A DNA stretch of 37,740 nt from Sedimentisphaerales bacterium (GTDB lineage: Bacteria > Planctomycetota > Phycisphaerae > Sedimentisphaerales > Anaerobacaceae): NCBI GenBank assembly GCA_016936075.1, contig JAFGPS010000036.1:1-37740 (forward strand), in the 5' to 3' direction. Positions within the stretch are counted from its first letter, which is position 1, and each line of letters begins with the position of its first letter. The notes under the pieces were generated by a model that was not told the DNA's origin, made no database searches, and saw only the letters and a program-made list of their open reading frames with translations. Positions 6,092-14,383 of the stretch are shown one piece after another. The position numbers and the translations under genes are program-made.

Positions 6092-8096
6092 TCCTAACTG
6101 CGGCAAAACTACCATCTTCAACCTTCTGACTGGCTCTCACCAACATGTAGGTAATTATCCCGGTGTTACTGTAGAGAAAAAACAAGGTGTTTGCCGCTAC
6201 GGAGATTATGAAATAACGTTTGTTGACTTGCCGGGCACTTACAGCCTTACCGCATTTTCAGAAGAGGAACTTGTCGCTCGAAATTATATACTCGACGAAA
6301 AACCTGATATAGTTGTTGATATTGTAGATGCTTCTGGAATCGAGCGAAATTTATATTTATACATGCAGCTTATGGAAATGGATGTCTCTCTTTTACTCGT
6401 ATTCAATATGAGTGACATCGCGGAACAGAGAGGGCTTGTCTTCGATATCCAGCAATTATCAACGCTATTGGAAGCAAGAATTGTACAGATGGTCGGTACG
6501 AAAGGCCAGGGTAAGCAATTTTTGCTTGATGCAGTTATAAATTCTATCGAAAAACCTCGTAAACAACGCATACATAAAATTAATTACGGCGATGAGGTCG
6601 AGCATGAATTGGATAAAATTGAAAAAGCTTTAATCGCTGAAGAACCTGAATTGTCTCAAAAATATCGTACAAGATGGCTCGCAATAAAACTGCTGGAGCA
6701 GGACGATGATATAAGTAAACACATTAAGAGCAGCAGAGTTAAAAATATTGTGACTTCTTCTTTTGAATTTCTTAAAGACATACTCGGGGAAAACCCTGAA
6801 ATTTACATGGCAGGCAGAAGATATGGTTATATATCAGGAGCCTGCCAGGAGACGATAAAAACAACCGCTGAATTGCGTCATAACTATAGTGATATGATTG
6901 ACTCAGTTGTAACACACCGTGTCATTGGCCTTCCGATATTTTTGTCTTTAATGTTTATAACATTCTTCCTGACATTCAAACTGGGACACTATCCGATGAG
7001 TTGGCTTGAACATCTTTTCGGCTGGCTTGGAAAAACAATTTCAGGCTTCTGGCCGGCGGGTAGTGAAAATTGGTTCAAATCCCTTATAGTTGACGGCATA
7101 ATCGGCGGCGTGGGAGGAGTAATTGTTTTTCTACCGACAATTCTGATTTTGTTTATGATGATTGCGTTTCTCGAAGATTCCGGCTACATGGCAAGAGCGG
7201 CCTTTATCATGGACCGCATAATGCACAAAATCGGTCTGCACGGTAAAAGCTTTATTCCAATGATAATTGGTTTCGGCTGCTCAGTTCCGGCGATTATGGC
7301 AACGCGAATACTCGAGAACAAACGCAACAGGCTCGTGACAATAATGGTAATTCCGCTAATGAGTTGCGGTGCAAAACTAACAATATACACGCTAATCACG
7401 CAGGCATTTTTCTCGGAAAAATTACAACCCTTGATGATGTGGCTGATTTATATTATTGGAATCATATTGGCCGTGATTAGTATTAAGTTGCTGCGTTTGA
7501 CGATTTTCAAAGGCGAATCAATTCCGTTTGTAATGGAATTGCCACCCTACCGCTTACCAACATTTAAATCGATTTCTATTCACATGTGGCAGCGAGGATG
7601 GATGTACCTGAAAAAAGCAGGTACGATAATACTGGCCGCATCTATAATTTTGTGGTTTGCAATGAGTTATCCCAAACCTGATACATCATCACACCAGAAC
7701 AAACTGGAGTACTCTGCAATAGGAAGACTTGGAAAAGCGATAGAGCCTGCATTAAAACCAATAGGATTCGATTGGAAAATAGGAACTGCACTCATTGGCG
7801 CTACAGCCGCTAAGGAACTTTTCGTCTCACAGATGGCTATTGCATATTCAGTCGGCGATCCTGAGCAGGCCGATATGACATTACGCGAAAAACTGAGTGC
7901 AAATTATAGCCCACTGACAGGCTTTTGCATCATGTTATTTTGTCTTATTTATGCGCCATGTGTAGCAACTATCGCAATGACAAAGCAGGAAACAAACTCC
8001 TGGGGCTGGGCAATGTTTCAATTCTTCGGCCTTACCGTTCTGGCATATGTAATTACATTGATTGTTTATCAAGTCGGCAATCTGATTTTTTATTGA
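6060..8096 (+). CDS. feoB: ferrous iron transporter B (GTPase-coupled membrane protein)
   Basis: The start is taken as ATG 6060, which puts MKKITAALAGNPNCGKTT at the N-terminus as is usual for FeoB; the open frame extends to 6015 but those 15 codons lie inside feoA. The 678-residue protein carries a G domain with G1 GNPNCGKTT (10-18), G3 DLPG (56-59) and G4 NMSD (116-119), a helical GDI-like spacer (about 170-270), then a membrane domain with two Gate modules: GVGGVIVFLPTILILF...DSGYMARAAFIMD and the later GATAAKELFVSQM, with GFGCSVPAIMATR between. It imports Fe2+ across the inner membrane, as in anaerobic or low-oxygen settings. It ends 30 bases from the convergent ablB. Confidence 0.96.
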   Translation: MKKITAALAGNPNCGKTTIFNLLTGSHQHVGNYPGVTVEKKQGVCRYGDYEITFVDLPGTYSLTAFSEEELVARNYILDEKPDIVVDIVDASGIERNLYLYMQLMEMDVSLLLVFNMSDIAEQRGLVFDIQQLSTLLEARIVQMVGTKGQGKQFLLDAVINSIEKPRKQRIHKINYGDEVEHELDKIEKALIAEEPELSQKYRTRWLAIKLLEQDDDISKHIKSSRVKNIVTSSFEFLKDILGENPEIYMAGRRYGYISGACQETIKTTAELRHNYSDMIDSVVTHRVIGLPIFLSLMFITFFLTFKLGHYPMSWLEHLFGWLGKTISGFWPAGSENWFKSLIVDGIIGGVGGVIVFLPTILILFMMIAFLEDSGYMARAAFIMDRIMHKIGLHGKSFIPMIIGFGCSVPAIMATRILENKRNRLVTIMVIPLMSCGAKLTIYTLITQAFFSEKLQPLMMWLIYIIGIILAVISIKLLRLTIFKGESIPFVMELPPYRLPTFKSISIHMWQRGWMYLKKAGTIILAASIILWFAMSYPKPDTSSHQNKLEYSAIGRLGKAIEPALKPIGFDWKIGTALIGATAAKELFVSQMAIAYSVGDPEQADMTLREKLSANYSPLTGFCIMLFCLIYAPCVATIAMTKQETNSWGWAMFQFFGLTVLAYVITLIVYQVGNLIFY

Positions 8097-8126
8097 TACA
8101 AGCTACATTTTCGTCTATTAACTGCC

Positions 8127-8978
8127 TTACAGCTTTTTGTACCAGACGTTCATACTCTCGATGTTGCCTGAAATGTTGGTATTGTTCGTAAGTCTGCCGC
8201 CATAGATATAACCGTTCTTGGCAAATGTAATATTCATACCGGGGGAAACCGCTCTTGCGACGGTAAAGGCTGTTTTTAATTTCCTTTTTTTAGTTTGCGA
8301 TTCCATTGTTTTTAAAAGCATATTTGCATAGCCATTCCCTCTGAAATCCGGTAAAGTTGCGAAGTCTGTCATTTCCACACTATTTGAATTTTTGAATAAT
8401 TCAAAAGAAGAAAGAGCAACGATTTTATTATCTTTTTCGACACAGAAATAATCGAAATCACTTTCCATTGTCTCAGCAATGTACTCTGGATCATCTATCG
8501 GAAACGGGTATGACATGTAGACTTTTTTATATATCTTACTCATTCTTTCGGCATCCTTTTTATTACACGGCCTGAGAATGGCATCTTTGGGTGGAGTAAC
8601 TGGTTTTGCGCTGTGGTTAACTTTTTTGCGAGCCAGTTTCATAACTTTTTCGACTTTTTCTTTAGATTTTTCAATCTTTCTTTTTGAGTCGAGAAAATAG
8701 CCGAGGAACAATACATCTTCCTTATCGTTATACAAGCCTGGTATATGTGCTTCTTGTATAAAACCTGAATCAATAAAATCTTTTGCGATACCGGCCGGAG
8801 TTTTGGCAAACACTTTAGTGTATTTCTTTTTCTTTGCCAGTTCAATCAACTCTTTTGCAAGTTTTGAAGAAACTTTTTTCCCTGTTTTAATTAAATATAT
8901 ACGGTTATTGAATGAGCCGTGCTGAATAATCGAGCCGCACTTTAGTTTCTGTATTTTGTCTGGTTTATAATCAGGCAT
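8127..8978 (-). CDS. ablB: beta-lysine N6-acetyltransferase
   Basis: The 283-residue protein is a GNAT-family acetyltransferase: an N-terminal region specific to the AblB family, then the acetyl-CoA-binding core in the C-terminal half with the R-G-N-G-Y-A loop (in LPDFRGNGYANMLLKTME) and a final strand before FAKNGYIYGGRLTNNTNI. It acetylates the epsilon amino group of (S)-beta-lysine, made by the upstream lysine 2,3-aminomutase, to give the compatible solute N-epsilon-acetyl-beta-lysine. AGGAAAG lies about 5 bases before the ATG at 8978, and the gap to ablA is 33 bases. The gene pair is known from methanogenic archaea and several bacteria, where it responds to salt. The neighbour identity makes this more secure than the GNAT fold alone. 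Confidence 0.88.
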   Translation of the reverse strand: MPDYKPDKIQKLKCGSIIQHGSFNNRIYLIKTGKKVSSKLAKELIELAKKKKYTKVFAKTPAGIAKDFIDSGFIQEAHIPGLYNDKEDVLFLGYFLDSKRKIEKSKEKVEKVMKLARKKVNHSAKPVTPPKDAILRPCNKKDAERMSKIYKKVYMSYPFPIDDPEYIAETMESDFDYFCVEKDNKIVALSSFELFKNSNSVEMTDFATLPDFRGNGYANMLLKTMESQTKKRKLKTAFTVARAVSPGMNITFAKNGYIYGGRLTNNTNISGNIESMNVWYKKL

Positions 8979-9011
8979 TTTTCTTTCCTATATACGATAT
9001 ACTTTTTATGA

Positions 9012-10334
9012 TTATGATCTCCTTCTATGACGAGAGTTATTTTCCGGGACCAAAGCAACATCTTCATTATAATCAGCTAAAAGTCTTTCAATTCCTACTG
9101 CACGGTATTCTGCGGCATCATTTAAGACAAGCTGCAGGTCGCATCTATCGCAATCTCTATCACAAAAAGTCGGCTCATAGGAATCAGGTTCTTTGTATGT
9201 TGTAATTACTCCTTCATAATTTCTCAGAATTACTTTATTGGTTGACCATGAAATCAGGTAATGCGGCATAACAGGAATTTTTCCGCCGCCACCGGGAGCA
9301 TCTATAACATAAGTTGGAACACAAAAACCACTTGTGTGCCCAATAAGACTTTCAATAATTTCTATACCTTTGCCAACAGGCGTTCGAAAATGAGCCAAAC
9401 CTTTAGAAAGGTCGCATTGATATAAATAGTAAGGCCTGACACGGCTATAAGCGAGCTTATGTACGAGTGATCTCATAATCCTCGGGCAGTCATTGACTCC
9501 CGCTAAAAGAACTGACTGGTTTCCTAAAGGGATTCCAGCATCTGCGAGTTTAGCCAGTGCATTTCTTGATGAAGAAGTCAATTCACGCGGGTGATTAAAA
9601 TGTGTATTAATCCATACAGGGTGATATTTTTTGAGAATAGAAACAAGATCATCAGTAATTCTAAAAGGCAAGACAACAGGTGTTCGAGTGCCAATACGTA
9701 TTATTTCAAGATGTTCTATGCTGCGAAGTTCAGATAATATCCAGTCAAGTTTTTCATCGGAAAGCAGAAAGGGATCTCCGCCGCTTAATAAAACATCACG
9801 AATTCTGGGAGTATTTCGTATATACTCGATTCCCTTTTTTATCTGTTCTTTGTCTGGAATTGAATCAATGTCACCTACCTGTCTTTTGCGTGTACAGTGC
9901 CGACAATACATAGAACACATATTACTAACCAGGAATAATACTCTATCTGGGTATCTATGTGTGATTCCGGGAACAGGGCTGTCTTTATCTTCATGTAAAG
10001 GGTCAGACATTTCCGAACGAGTCACTATTAATTCCGATGGCGACGGAAAAGATTGTTTAAACACTGGGTCATTAAGTAGGTTATCCGTATCTACCAATGA
10101 TAGATAATATGGTGTTATAGACATTGGAAATTTACTTGTGGTCTTTTTAAAGTCTTCCTGAATATTTTCCGGCAGTTCGATTCCAAGCAGTTTTTGGAAA
10201 GTATCAAGGTCGCGAATACAATGTTTAATTTGCCATTTCCAGTTGCGCCAGTGAGAGGCTGTGACGTCAGAATCAATTTTTTCTATAATGTGTTTTCGAT
10301 TTCTTTTAGAATATTTAATAGTCTCGATTGACAT
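9012..10334 (-). CDS. ablA: lysine 2,3-aminomutase (radical SAM, PLP)
   Basis: The 440-residue protein is of KamA/AblA type. The radical-SAM cluster motif is CSMYCRHC (C140, C144, C147), followed by TRKRQVG; the PLP lysine is K352 in [18 protein letters not shown]-terminal cysteine set (CDRDCDRCD, about 397-405) matches the metal-site region of the family. It moves the alpha amino group of L-lysine to the beta carbon using SAM, a [4Fe-4S] cluster and PLP. Pairing with ablB assigns it to osmolyte synthesis rather than lysine fermentation. The start at 10334 has a GGAGA about 8 bases upstream. The Fe-S cluster makes it oxygen-sensitive, which fits a low-oxygen lifestyle. Confidence 0.94.
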   Translation of the reverse strand: MSIETIKYSKRNRKHIIEKIDSDVTASHWRNWKWQIKHCIRDLDTFQKLLGIELPENIQEDFKKTTSKFPMSITPYYLSLVDTDNLLNDPVFKQSFPSPSELIVTRSEMSDPLHEDKDSPVPGITHRYPDRVLFLVSNMCSMYCRHCTRKRQVGDIDSIPDKEQIKKGIEYIRNTPRIRDVLLSGGDPFLLSDEKLDWILSELRSIEHLEIIRIGTRTPVVLPFRITDDLVSILKKYHPVWINTHFNHPRELTSSSRNALAKLADAGIPLGNQSVLLAGVNDCPRIMRSLVHKLAYSRVRPYYLYQCDLSKGLAHFRTPVGKGIEIIESLIGHTSGFCVPTYVIDAPGGGGKIPVMPHYLISWSTNKVILRNYEGVITTYKEPDSYEPTFCDRDCDRCDLQLVLNDAAEYRAVGIERLLADYNEDVALVPENNSRHRRRS

Positions 10335-10636
10335 TAATTTTTTCTCCGAATAATGTTCTTATGTTTATTTCAATAATACCAAAAATCAAAACTTCTAATA
10401 AAAAGTTCGTTTTTTGCTAAACCTAAGATTTTTTTTACGTGAGTATATTATTAATGCCATAGTTATAAATATTATTTATTTCCTAAAAATGAAATCACTA
10501 TTTGTATTAAATTATCGCTGGATGGTTATTATATAAAGTAATATAAAATTATACAAGCAATTTTATAAATTCTTTGATTTTTAGCTGTTTTTGGCCTTTT
10601 AATGAGATTATTATGACTTTATCTACAAGAAAAGGC
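10335..10636. other. AT-rich intergenic region upstream of ablA
   Basis: About 300 very AT-rich bases lie between ablA and the ilvBN terminator. I see no gene or known riboswitch. The best minus-strand promoter match is TATAAT at 10533-10528, with a weak -35 TTGTAT at 10556-10551 (17-base spacer), which would leave a leader of roughly 190 bases before ablA. Confidence 0.35.
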
Positions 10637-10662
10637 GTGGGCACAAGACCCCTGGTGCCCAC
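10627..10662 (-). terminator. likely rho-independent terminator of ilvBN, also a REP-like palindrome
   Basis: On the minus strand GTGGGCAC (10662-10655), a 10-base loop and GTGCCCAC (10644-10637) form a perfect 8-bp GC-rich stem, followed by GCCTTTTCTTG. It lies about 80 bases after the ilvN stop. The T tract is interrupted, so termination strength is uncertain. The stem sequence recurs in part at 13639-13657. Confidence 0.6.
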
Positions 10663-10743
10663 AAACCTCTTTTTCATTTTTCCGGACCTTCAACTACTTT
10701 TAGCAAGCCCTTATGGGAATTTTTAAAATTTTCCCGACGTGAT

Positions 10744-11265
10744 TTACGAGTCTTTATCATCATCGTTTCTTGGTGTTCTATAATCTGTTTTATCATGCCT
10801 TGGCATTGCGATAGTGCCAGTCCTTGCGACACTCTTAATGCCGTACGGCTTGCACATATTTATAAAAGCCTCGATCTTGTCTTCCGGTCCGCTCACTTCT
10901 ATCATAATGAATTTCTGTCCAATATCGACAACTTTGGCTCTGAATACGTCTATCACTGAAAGAATTTCCGGCCGCTGCTCCGGCGTACACGAAACCGCAA
11001 TCAGCATTAAATCTCGTGCAACAACAGGCTGGCCGACAAAATCCTGAACCTTAACAACAGGGATAATCTTTGCTAACTGTTTGCGAACCTGCTCAACTAT
11101 TCTATCGTCACCGATAACAACAATCGTCATTCGACTAAGATCAGGGTCTTCGGTTCGGCCGACAACGAGCGAGTCAATATTAAAACCTCTTGCAGCAAAC
11201 ATTCCAGCAACATGTGCCAGAACTCCGGGCTTATTTTCAACTAATGCGCTTATTATATGTTTCAT
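10744..11265 (-). CDS. ilvN: acetolactate synthase, regulatory (small) subunit
   Basis: This is a 173-residue regulatory subunit. The N-terminal ACT domain reads MKHIISALVENKPGVLAHVAGMFAARGFNIDSLVVG, the family's valine-binding region, and a second ACT-like C-terminal domain ends in KPYGIKSVARTGTIAMPR. It activates the catalytic subunit and gives feedback inhibition by valine. It follows ilvB after a 98-base gap that holds a palindromic repeat element, in the usual order large then small subunit. The C-terminal tail (RHDKTDYRTPRNDDDKDS) is charged and probably disordered. Confidence 0.95.
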   Translation of the reverse strand: MKHIISALVENKPGVLAHVAGMFAARGFNIDSLVVGRTEDPDLSRMTIVVIGDDRIVEQVRKQLAKIIPVVKVQDFVGQPVVARDLMLIAVSCTPEQRPEILSVIDVFRAKVVDIGQKFIMIEVSGPEDKIEAFINMCKPYGIKSVARTGTIAMPRHDKTDYRTPRNDDDKDS

Positions 11266-11282
11266 TTTTTTATTTCCTTTAA

Positions 11283-11339
11283 GTAGGATGGGTTTTATCC
11301 CATCTTATATTATTCAGCGTGGGCTGAAGCCCATCCTAC
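11283..11339. repeat. REP-like composite palindrome between ilvB and ilvN
   Basis: GTAGGATGGG (11283-11292) and CCCATCCTAC (11330-11339) are perfect inverted ends enclosing two smaller hairpins: GATGGG/CCCATC (11287-11304) and TGGGCT-GA-AGCCCA (11320-11333). This architecture is typical of interspersed palindromic elements. Inside an operon it could pause transcription or protect the 3' end of the ilvB message. Confidence 0.75.
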
Positions 11340-11363
11340 ATTCTTAATACTATTTACTATTTA

Positions 11364-13067
11364 TCATATTAATCTTTCGAGAATATCAAGCCCATCCATT
11401 TCACTCAAGCTTTTGCCTGCCGGAACCATAGGCCAGACGTTTTCTTCAGGTTCAACACGGAAATCAACAACGCAAGGTTGCTTTTCCTTGAGCATTTGCT
11501 CCACAGCTTTTGAGACATCCTCTTTTTTATCTACCGTCATTCCAATCGCTCCCATAGCTTTGGCCAATGCCTCATAGTTGGGATTTTTGAGATAGCTTTT
11601 CGAGTAACGTCTGCCATAGAAAAGCTCCTGCCATTGTCTGACCATTCCCATATAACCATTATTCAAAATGCAAACCTTAATAGGAAGATTATGTTCAACC
11701 GCGGTCGCAAGCTCTGTCATAGTCATATTGAAACTATGATCGCCGTCAAAATCAATAACAACTTCATCAGGCCTTGCAATTTGCGCACCAATTGCTGCCG
11801 GCAAGCCAAAGCCCATTGTACCAAGACCACCTGAAGTAATAAATTGCCGAGGCTCAGTATATTTATAAAACTGAGCCGCCCACATCTGGTTTTGACCTAC
11901 GCCGGTTGTAATGATAGCCTTGTTATTTGTTTGCCTGCAAACCTCCTCAATAACATACTGAGGCTTAATCGTTGAAGATTCTTTATCATAAGCAAACGCA
12001 AATTTTTTCTTCCACTCAGCAATCTTTTTAAACCATTCTTCTCGCTCCTTGTATTCGACCTGCTTAGCTAATTCATTAAGAATTATTTTCGCATCACCAA
12101 CGACGGGTATATCAACCTGGACATTCTTTGAAATGCTCGCCGGATCAATGTCAATATGAACTATCCTGGCATTAGGCGCAAAGGTTTTTATATTACCTGT
12201 AACCCTGTCATCAAAACGAGCTCCAACAGCAATTAGTAAATCGCATTCCTGGACTGCGTAGTTTGCATAAGCTGAGCCGTGCATACCGAGCATATCAAGC
12301 GACTCAGGTCTGGTTTGATCTATACTTCCCAAACCCAACAGAGTCATCGCGACTGGAAGATGAGCCTTTTCAACAAACGTTCTCAATTCCTGACTTGCAT
12401 TGGCGATAATAACTCCACCACCAACATAAAGCACAGGCTTTTCTGATTTATTTATAGCTTTTGCCGCATTAGATATTTGCCTTGCATGCCCCTTGCTCGA
12501 AACACGATAGCCTGGCAATTTTATTTGAGATGTACTATTGCCATCATATTTGCTAACTGAAACATCAACAGGCAAATCAATAAGCACAGGGCCGGGCCTT
12601 CCGGTTGAAGCGATATGAAATGCTTCCCTAATAGTACGCGCAAGGTCCTTTACATCTTTTACAATGCAGTTATATTTTGTGATAGGTCTGGTTATTCCAG
12701 TAATATCAGCTTCCTGAAAAGCATCGTTTCCGATAAGCTCCGTTCGAACCTGTCCTGTAAATGCAACCATAGGAACCGAGTCCATCATAGCGGTGGCAAT
12801 ACCTGTAACGAGATTGCATGCACCCGGGCCGCTCGTAGCTAAAACAACACCGACTTTGCCAGTTGCTCGTGCATATGCGTCAGCCATATGACAGCCGCCC
12901 TGCTCATGACGAGGAACGATAAAATTTATCGGTGCATCATATAATTTATCGAATAAAGGCAGAACCACGCCGCCCGTATAGCCGAACATTGTTTCGACAC
13001 CCTGTTCTACGAGTGTATCAACAAAGATTTGCGCGCCTGTTTTTGTGTTTGACGTTTTTTCTGACAT
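11364..13067 (-). CDS. ilvB: acetolactate synthase, catalytic (large) subunit
   Basis: From ATG 13067 the product is 567 residues, the normal family length, with a strong ribosome binding site (CGGAGAAC about 7 bases upstream). It is a ThDP enzyme that condenses two pyruvates to acetolactate, or pyruvate with 2-oxobutyrate, in valine, leucine and isoleucine synthesis. It shows the catalytic Glu E55 in PRHEQGG, the central FAD/binding domain (VDIPVVGDAKIILNEL) and the ThDP motif GDHSFN...NN (FDGDHSFNMTMTELATAVEH, then ILNNGYMGMVRQW). The frame stays open upstream to ATG 13340, which would add 91 residues carrying a second, diverged copy of the N-terminus; that start also has an AGGAAAGG. I prefer 13067 for the working enzyme, but a 658-residue form is possible. 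Confidence 0.92.
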   Translation of the reverse strand: MSEKTSNTKTGAQIFVDTLVEQGVETMFGYTGGVVLPLFDKLYDAPINFIVPRHEQGGCHMADAYARATGKVGVVLATSGPGACNLVTGIATAMMDSVPMVAFTGQVRTELIGNDAFQEADITGITRPITKYNCIVKDVKDLARTIREAFHIASTGRPGPVLIDLPVDVSVSKYDGNSTSQIKLPGYRVSSKGHARQISNAAKAINKSEKPVLYVGGGVIIANASQELRTFVEKAHLPVAMTLLGLGSIDQTRPESLDMLGMHGSAYANYAVQECDLLIAVGARFDDRVTGNIKTFAPNARIVHIDIDPASISKNVQVDIPVVGDAKIILNELAKQVEYKEREEWFKKIAEWKKKFAFAYDKESSTIKPQYVIEEVCRQTNNKAIITTGVGQNQMWAAQFYKYTEPRQFITSGGLGTMGFGLPAAIGAQIARPDEVVIDFDGDHSFNMTMTELATAVEHNLPIKVCILNNGYMGMVRQWQELFYGRRYSKSYLKNPNYEALAKAMGAIGMTVDKKEDVSKAVEQMLKEKQPCVVDFRVEPEENVWPMVPAGKSLSEMDGLDILERLI

Positions 13068-13340
13068 TTTTGTTCTCCGAAATTCTTCATTAATATTTTT
13101 GTTATATTTTACCACAGGGTCCGGCATTGTGAAAGTATCTGTTTGACCTTGCAATGAAACACTTGACGATACCCTGCATTTTTTTAAGATTTCATCAAAA
13201 ATGGGTATAACCGAAGCACCTGTATATCCAAACATTGTATCGACACCAAGCTCAATAAGTGTATCGACGAATATCTGGGCGCCAGTTTTAATTTGGGATT
13301 TCTCAGCAACTTCTGCCGAAACAGTAGAAATGGAATTCAT
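13068..13340 (-). pseudogene. diverged duplicate of the ilvB N-terminus, in frame with ilvB
   Basis: ATG 13340 (AGGAAAGG just upstream) opens 91 codons that read straight into ilvB. Residues about 17-54, TGAQIFVDTLIELGVDTMFGYTG and on to IPIFDEILKK, match ilvB residues 10-42 (TGAQIFVDTLVEQGVETMFGYTG to LPLFDKLY) closely, then similarity ends before the catalytic Glu. The remaining 37 residues (from CRVSSSVSLQ to EEFRRTK) match nothing I recognise. It looks like the stub of a tandem ilvB duplicate after an internal deletion. It may be translated as a leader, as an N-terminal extension of IlvB, or not matter at all. Confidence 0.65.
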
Positions 13341-13385
13341 TCATTTTAACCTTTCCTGATAAACAAATACGGAACCTCATTTTGC

Positions 13386-13514
13386 TTACACTGCAAAATA
13401 TAAGTCCCAAACGTTATTCCAACTTATTATGGCTTCAAACAATTTCCCGATAATCCAAGCGATTTTCAGTCCGAAAATAACCCGAATTAATCGGAGTTTT
13501 TTATGCCCTGCCAT
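13386..13514 (-). other. small ORF rich in Ile/Leu/Val in the ilvB leader, possible leader peptide
   Basis: Downstream of the ilv promoter the leader of roughly 240 bases contains ATG 13514 followed by 42 codons to TAA 13386. The peptide begins MAGHKKLRLIRVIFGLKIAW and about 15 of 42 residues are Ile, Leu or Val. Such enrichment ahead of ilvBN suggests ribosome-mediated attenuation as in enteric ilv leaders, but the ribosome binding site is poor and I see no clean terminator hairpin with a T run. The leader also contains short hairpins such as CATCCC-GAA-GGGATG (about 13524-13538). The frame continues upstream to TTG 13613, but that lies in the -35 box, so the longer ORF is unlikely to be expressed. 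Confidence 0.35.
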
Positions 13515-13583
13515 AATCACGTAATCATCCCTTCGGGATGTTTCAGGGTCGTAAAGGTCTGTTTTGCAAACCAATACAATTAC

Positions 13584-13613
13584 ATTATACGAATAAATGT
13601 TCATTATTGTCAA
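13584..13613 (-). promoter_or_regulatory. consensus promoter of the ilvBN operon
   Basis: On the minus strand TTGACA (13613-13608), an 18-base spacer and TATAAT (13589-13584) match both consensus boxes perfectly. The predicted transcript begins near 13577 and leaves about 237 bases of leader before ATG 13340. Confidence 0.85.
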
Positions 13614-13638
13614 ATATTTTCATAATATTTTTACGTGG

Positions 13639-13657
13639 CGTGGGCATCTTGCCCACG
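13639..13657. repeat. REP-like hairpin between divergent ilvB and nfu promoters
   Basis: CGTGGGCA-TCT-TGCCCACG is a perfect 8-bp stem with a 3-base loop. It shares the GGCGTGGGCA edge and TGCCCAC arm with the palindrome at 10637-10662. No T run follows on either strand, so it is better read as a repeat element than as a terminator. Confidence 0.65.
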
Positions 13658-13720
13658 TATTCACTGACAAAACGCCCGTGTTACTCAAACAAATTGATTT
13701 TCAAAACGTATAAAAAAAAC

Positions 13721-13748
13721 TGGTCAGCATTGAAAATATTGCTATAAT
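13721..13748 (+). promoter_or_regulatory. extended -10 promoter of the Nfu-type gene
   Basis: TATAAT at 13743-13748 is preceded by TGC (13740-13742), the extended -10 form. TGGTCA at 13721-13726 is a fair -35 with a 16-base spacer. A GGAG (13772-13775) then precedes the ATG at 13783 by 7 bases. Confidence 0.7.
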
Positions 13749-13782
13749 CCTAAAAACAATTTAACTTTTTTGGAGTTTTATA

Positions 13783-14061
13783 ATGTGTGATAAATGTGGT
13801 TGCGGCGATTCTAAGAACGAAACAAGTAACGAACTCACTTTGGAAGAGAACGTTAAAGAAATAATCGAATCTATCAGACCAAGCCTTCAGGCTCACGGCG
13901 GCGACGTCGAATTGGTTGGAATAGAAGAAGATAATACAGTTAATGTACGCCTCCAGGGTGCCTGTCAGGGTTGCCCCGGCGCTACAATGACGATGAAAAT
14001 GGGTATCGAAAGAATTCTCAAAGAAAGAATTCCCGAAATAAAACAAGTCGTTGCAATATAA
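13783..14061 (+). CDS. Nfu/NifU C-terminal-domain Fe-S carrier with HypB-like N-terminal cysteines
   Basis: The 92-residue protein has the Nfu domain from about 20 to 92: IIESIRPSLQAHGGDVELVGIE, then the cluster-binding CQGC (C61, C64) in GACQGCPGATMTMKMGIERIL. Two molecules usually hold one [4Fe-4S] cluster and hand it to target enzymes; the radical-SAM AblA encoded nearby would be one possible client (inference). The N-terminus MCDKCGCGDS is extra: its MCxxCGCG pattern is the nickel-binding motif known at the start of HypB. Whether it binds metal here is unknown. The gene is monocistronic, divergent from ilvB, with its own promoter. Confidence 0.88.
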   Translation: MCDKCGCGDSKNETSNELTLEENVKEIIESIRPSLQAHGGDVELVGIEEDNTVNVRLQGACQGCPGATMTMKMGIERILKERIPEIKQVVAI

Positions 14062-14383
14062 TAAAATAATTTTTTACATTTTCTTTTTCTTAAAATAATA
14101 TCAATAAGAATTGATGTTGATATATACAATTATTATTTAGCCATGTTTGATACATTTTCTTATCAAATATGTAAGTTTTGTTTTCCTAAACTCATTTCAT
14201 AAAGTTATTGTAATCAGTTAGATAAATTTTTGACAATTCCAATCGTTATGAGTAAAAGAACTTATTTAAGCGGAAATCCTGATGGAGTATAACTCACAGT
14301 AACAAACATTCGCATGTCATTCACGCACAGGCAGGCTTTGCGCGGTTATGACAGAGTGAATCCTACAGATAATTATATCTATT
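14062..14383. other. intergenic region with inverted repeats, no gene seen
   Basis: The 322 AT-rich bases lie between convergent ends of the Nfu and GLUG-Hint genes. A perfect inverted repeat TTTGATA...TATCAAA (14146-14152 and 14161-14167) lies near a second TATCAA/TTGATA pair just upstream. Bases about 14310-14370 are less AT-rich, with GTGAAT...ATTCAC arms that may be another degenerate palindromic element. I see no coding frame or strong terminator. Confidence 0.4.

Noticed and set aside
9631-10107. 158-codon plus-strand open frame
   Set aside because: Antisense to ablA, whose radical-SAM and PLP motifs are certain.
13386-13613. 75-codon gene starting at TTG 13613
   Set aside because: The TTG is part of the -35 box of a perfect promoter, so its start would not be transcribed; only the internal ATG 13514 ORF is kept as a possible leader peptide.
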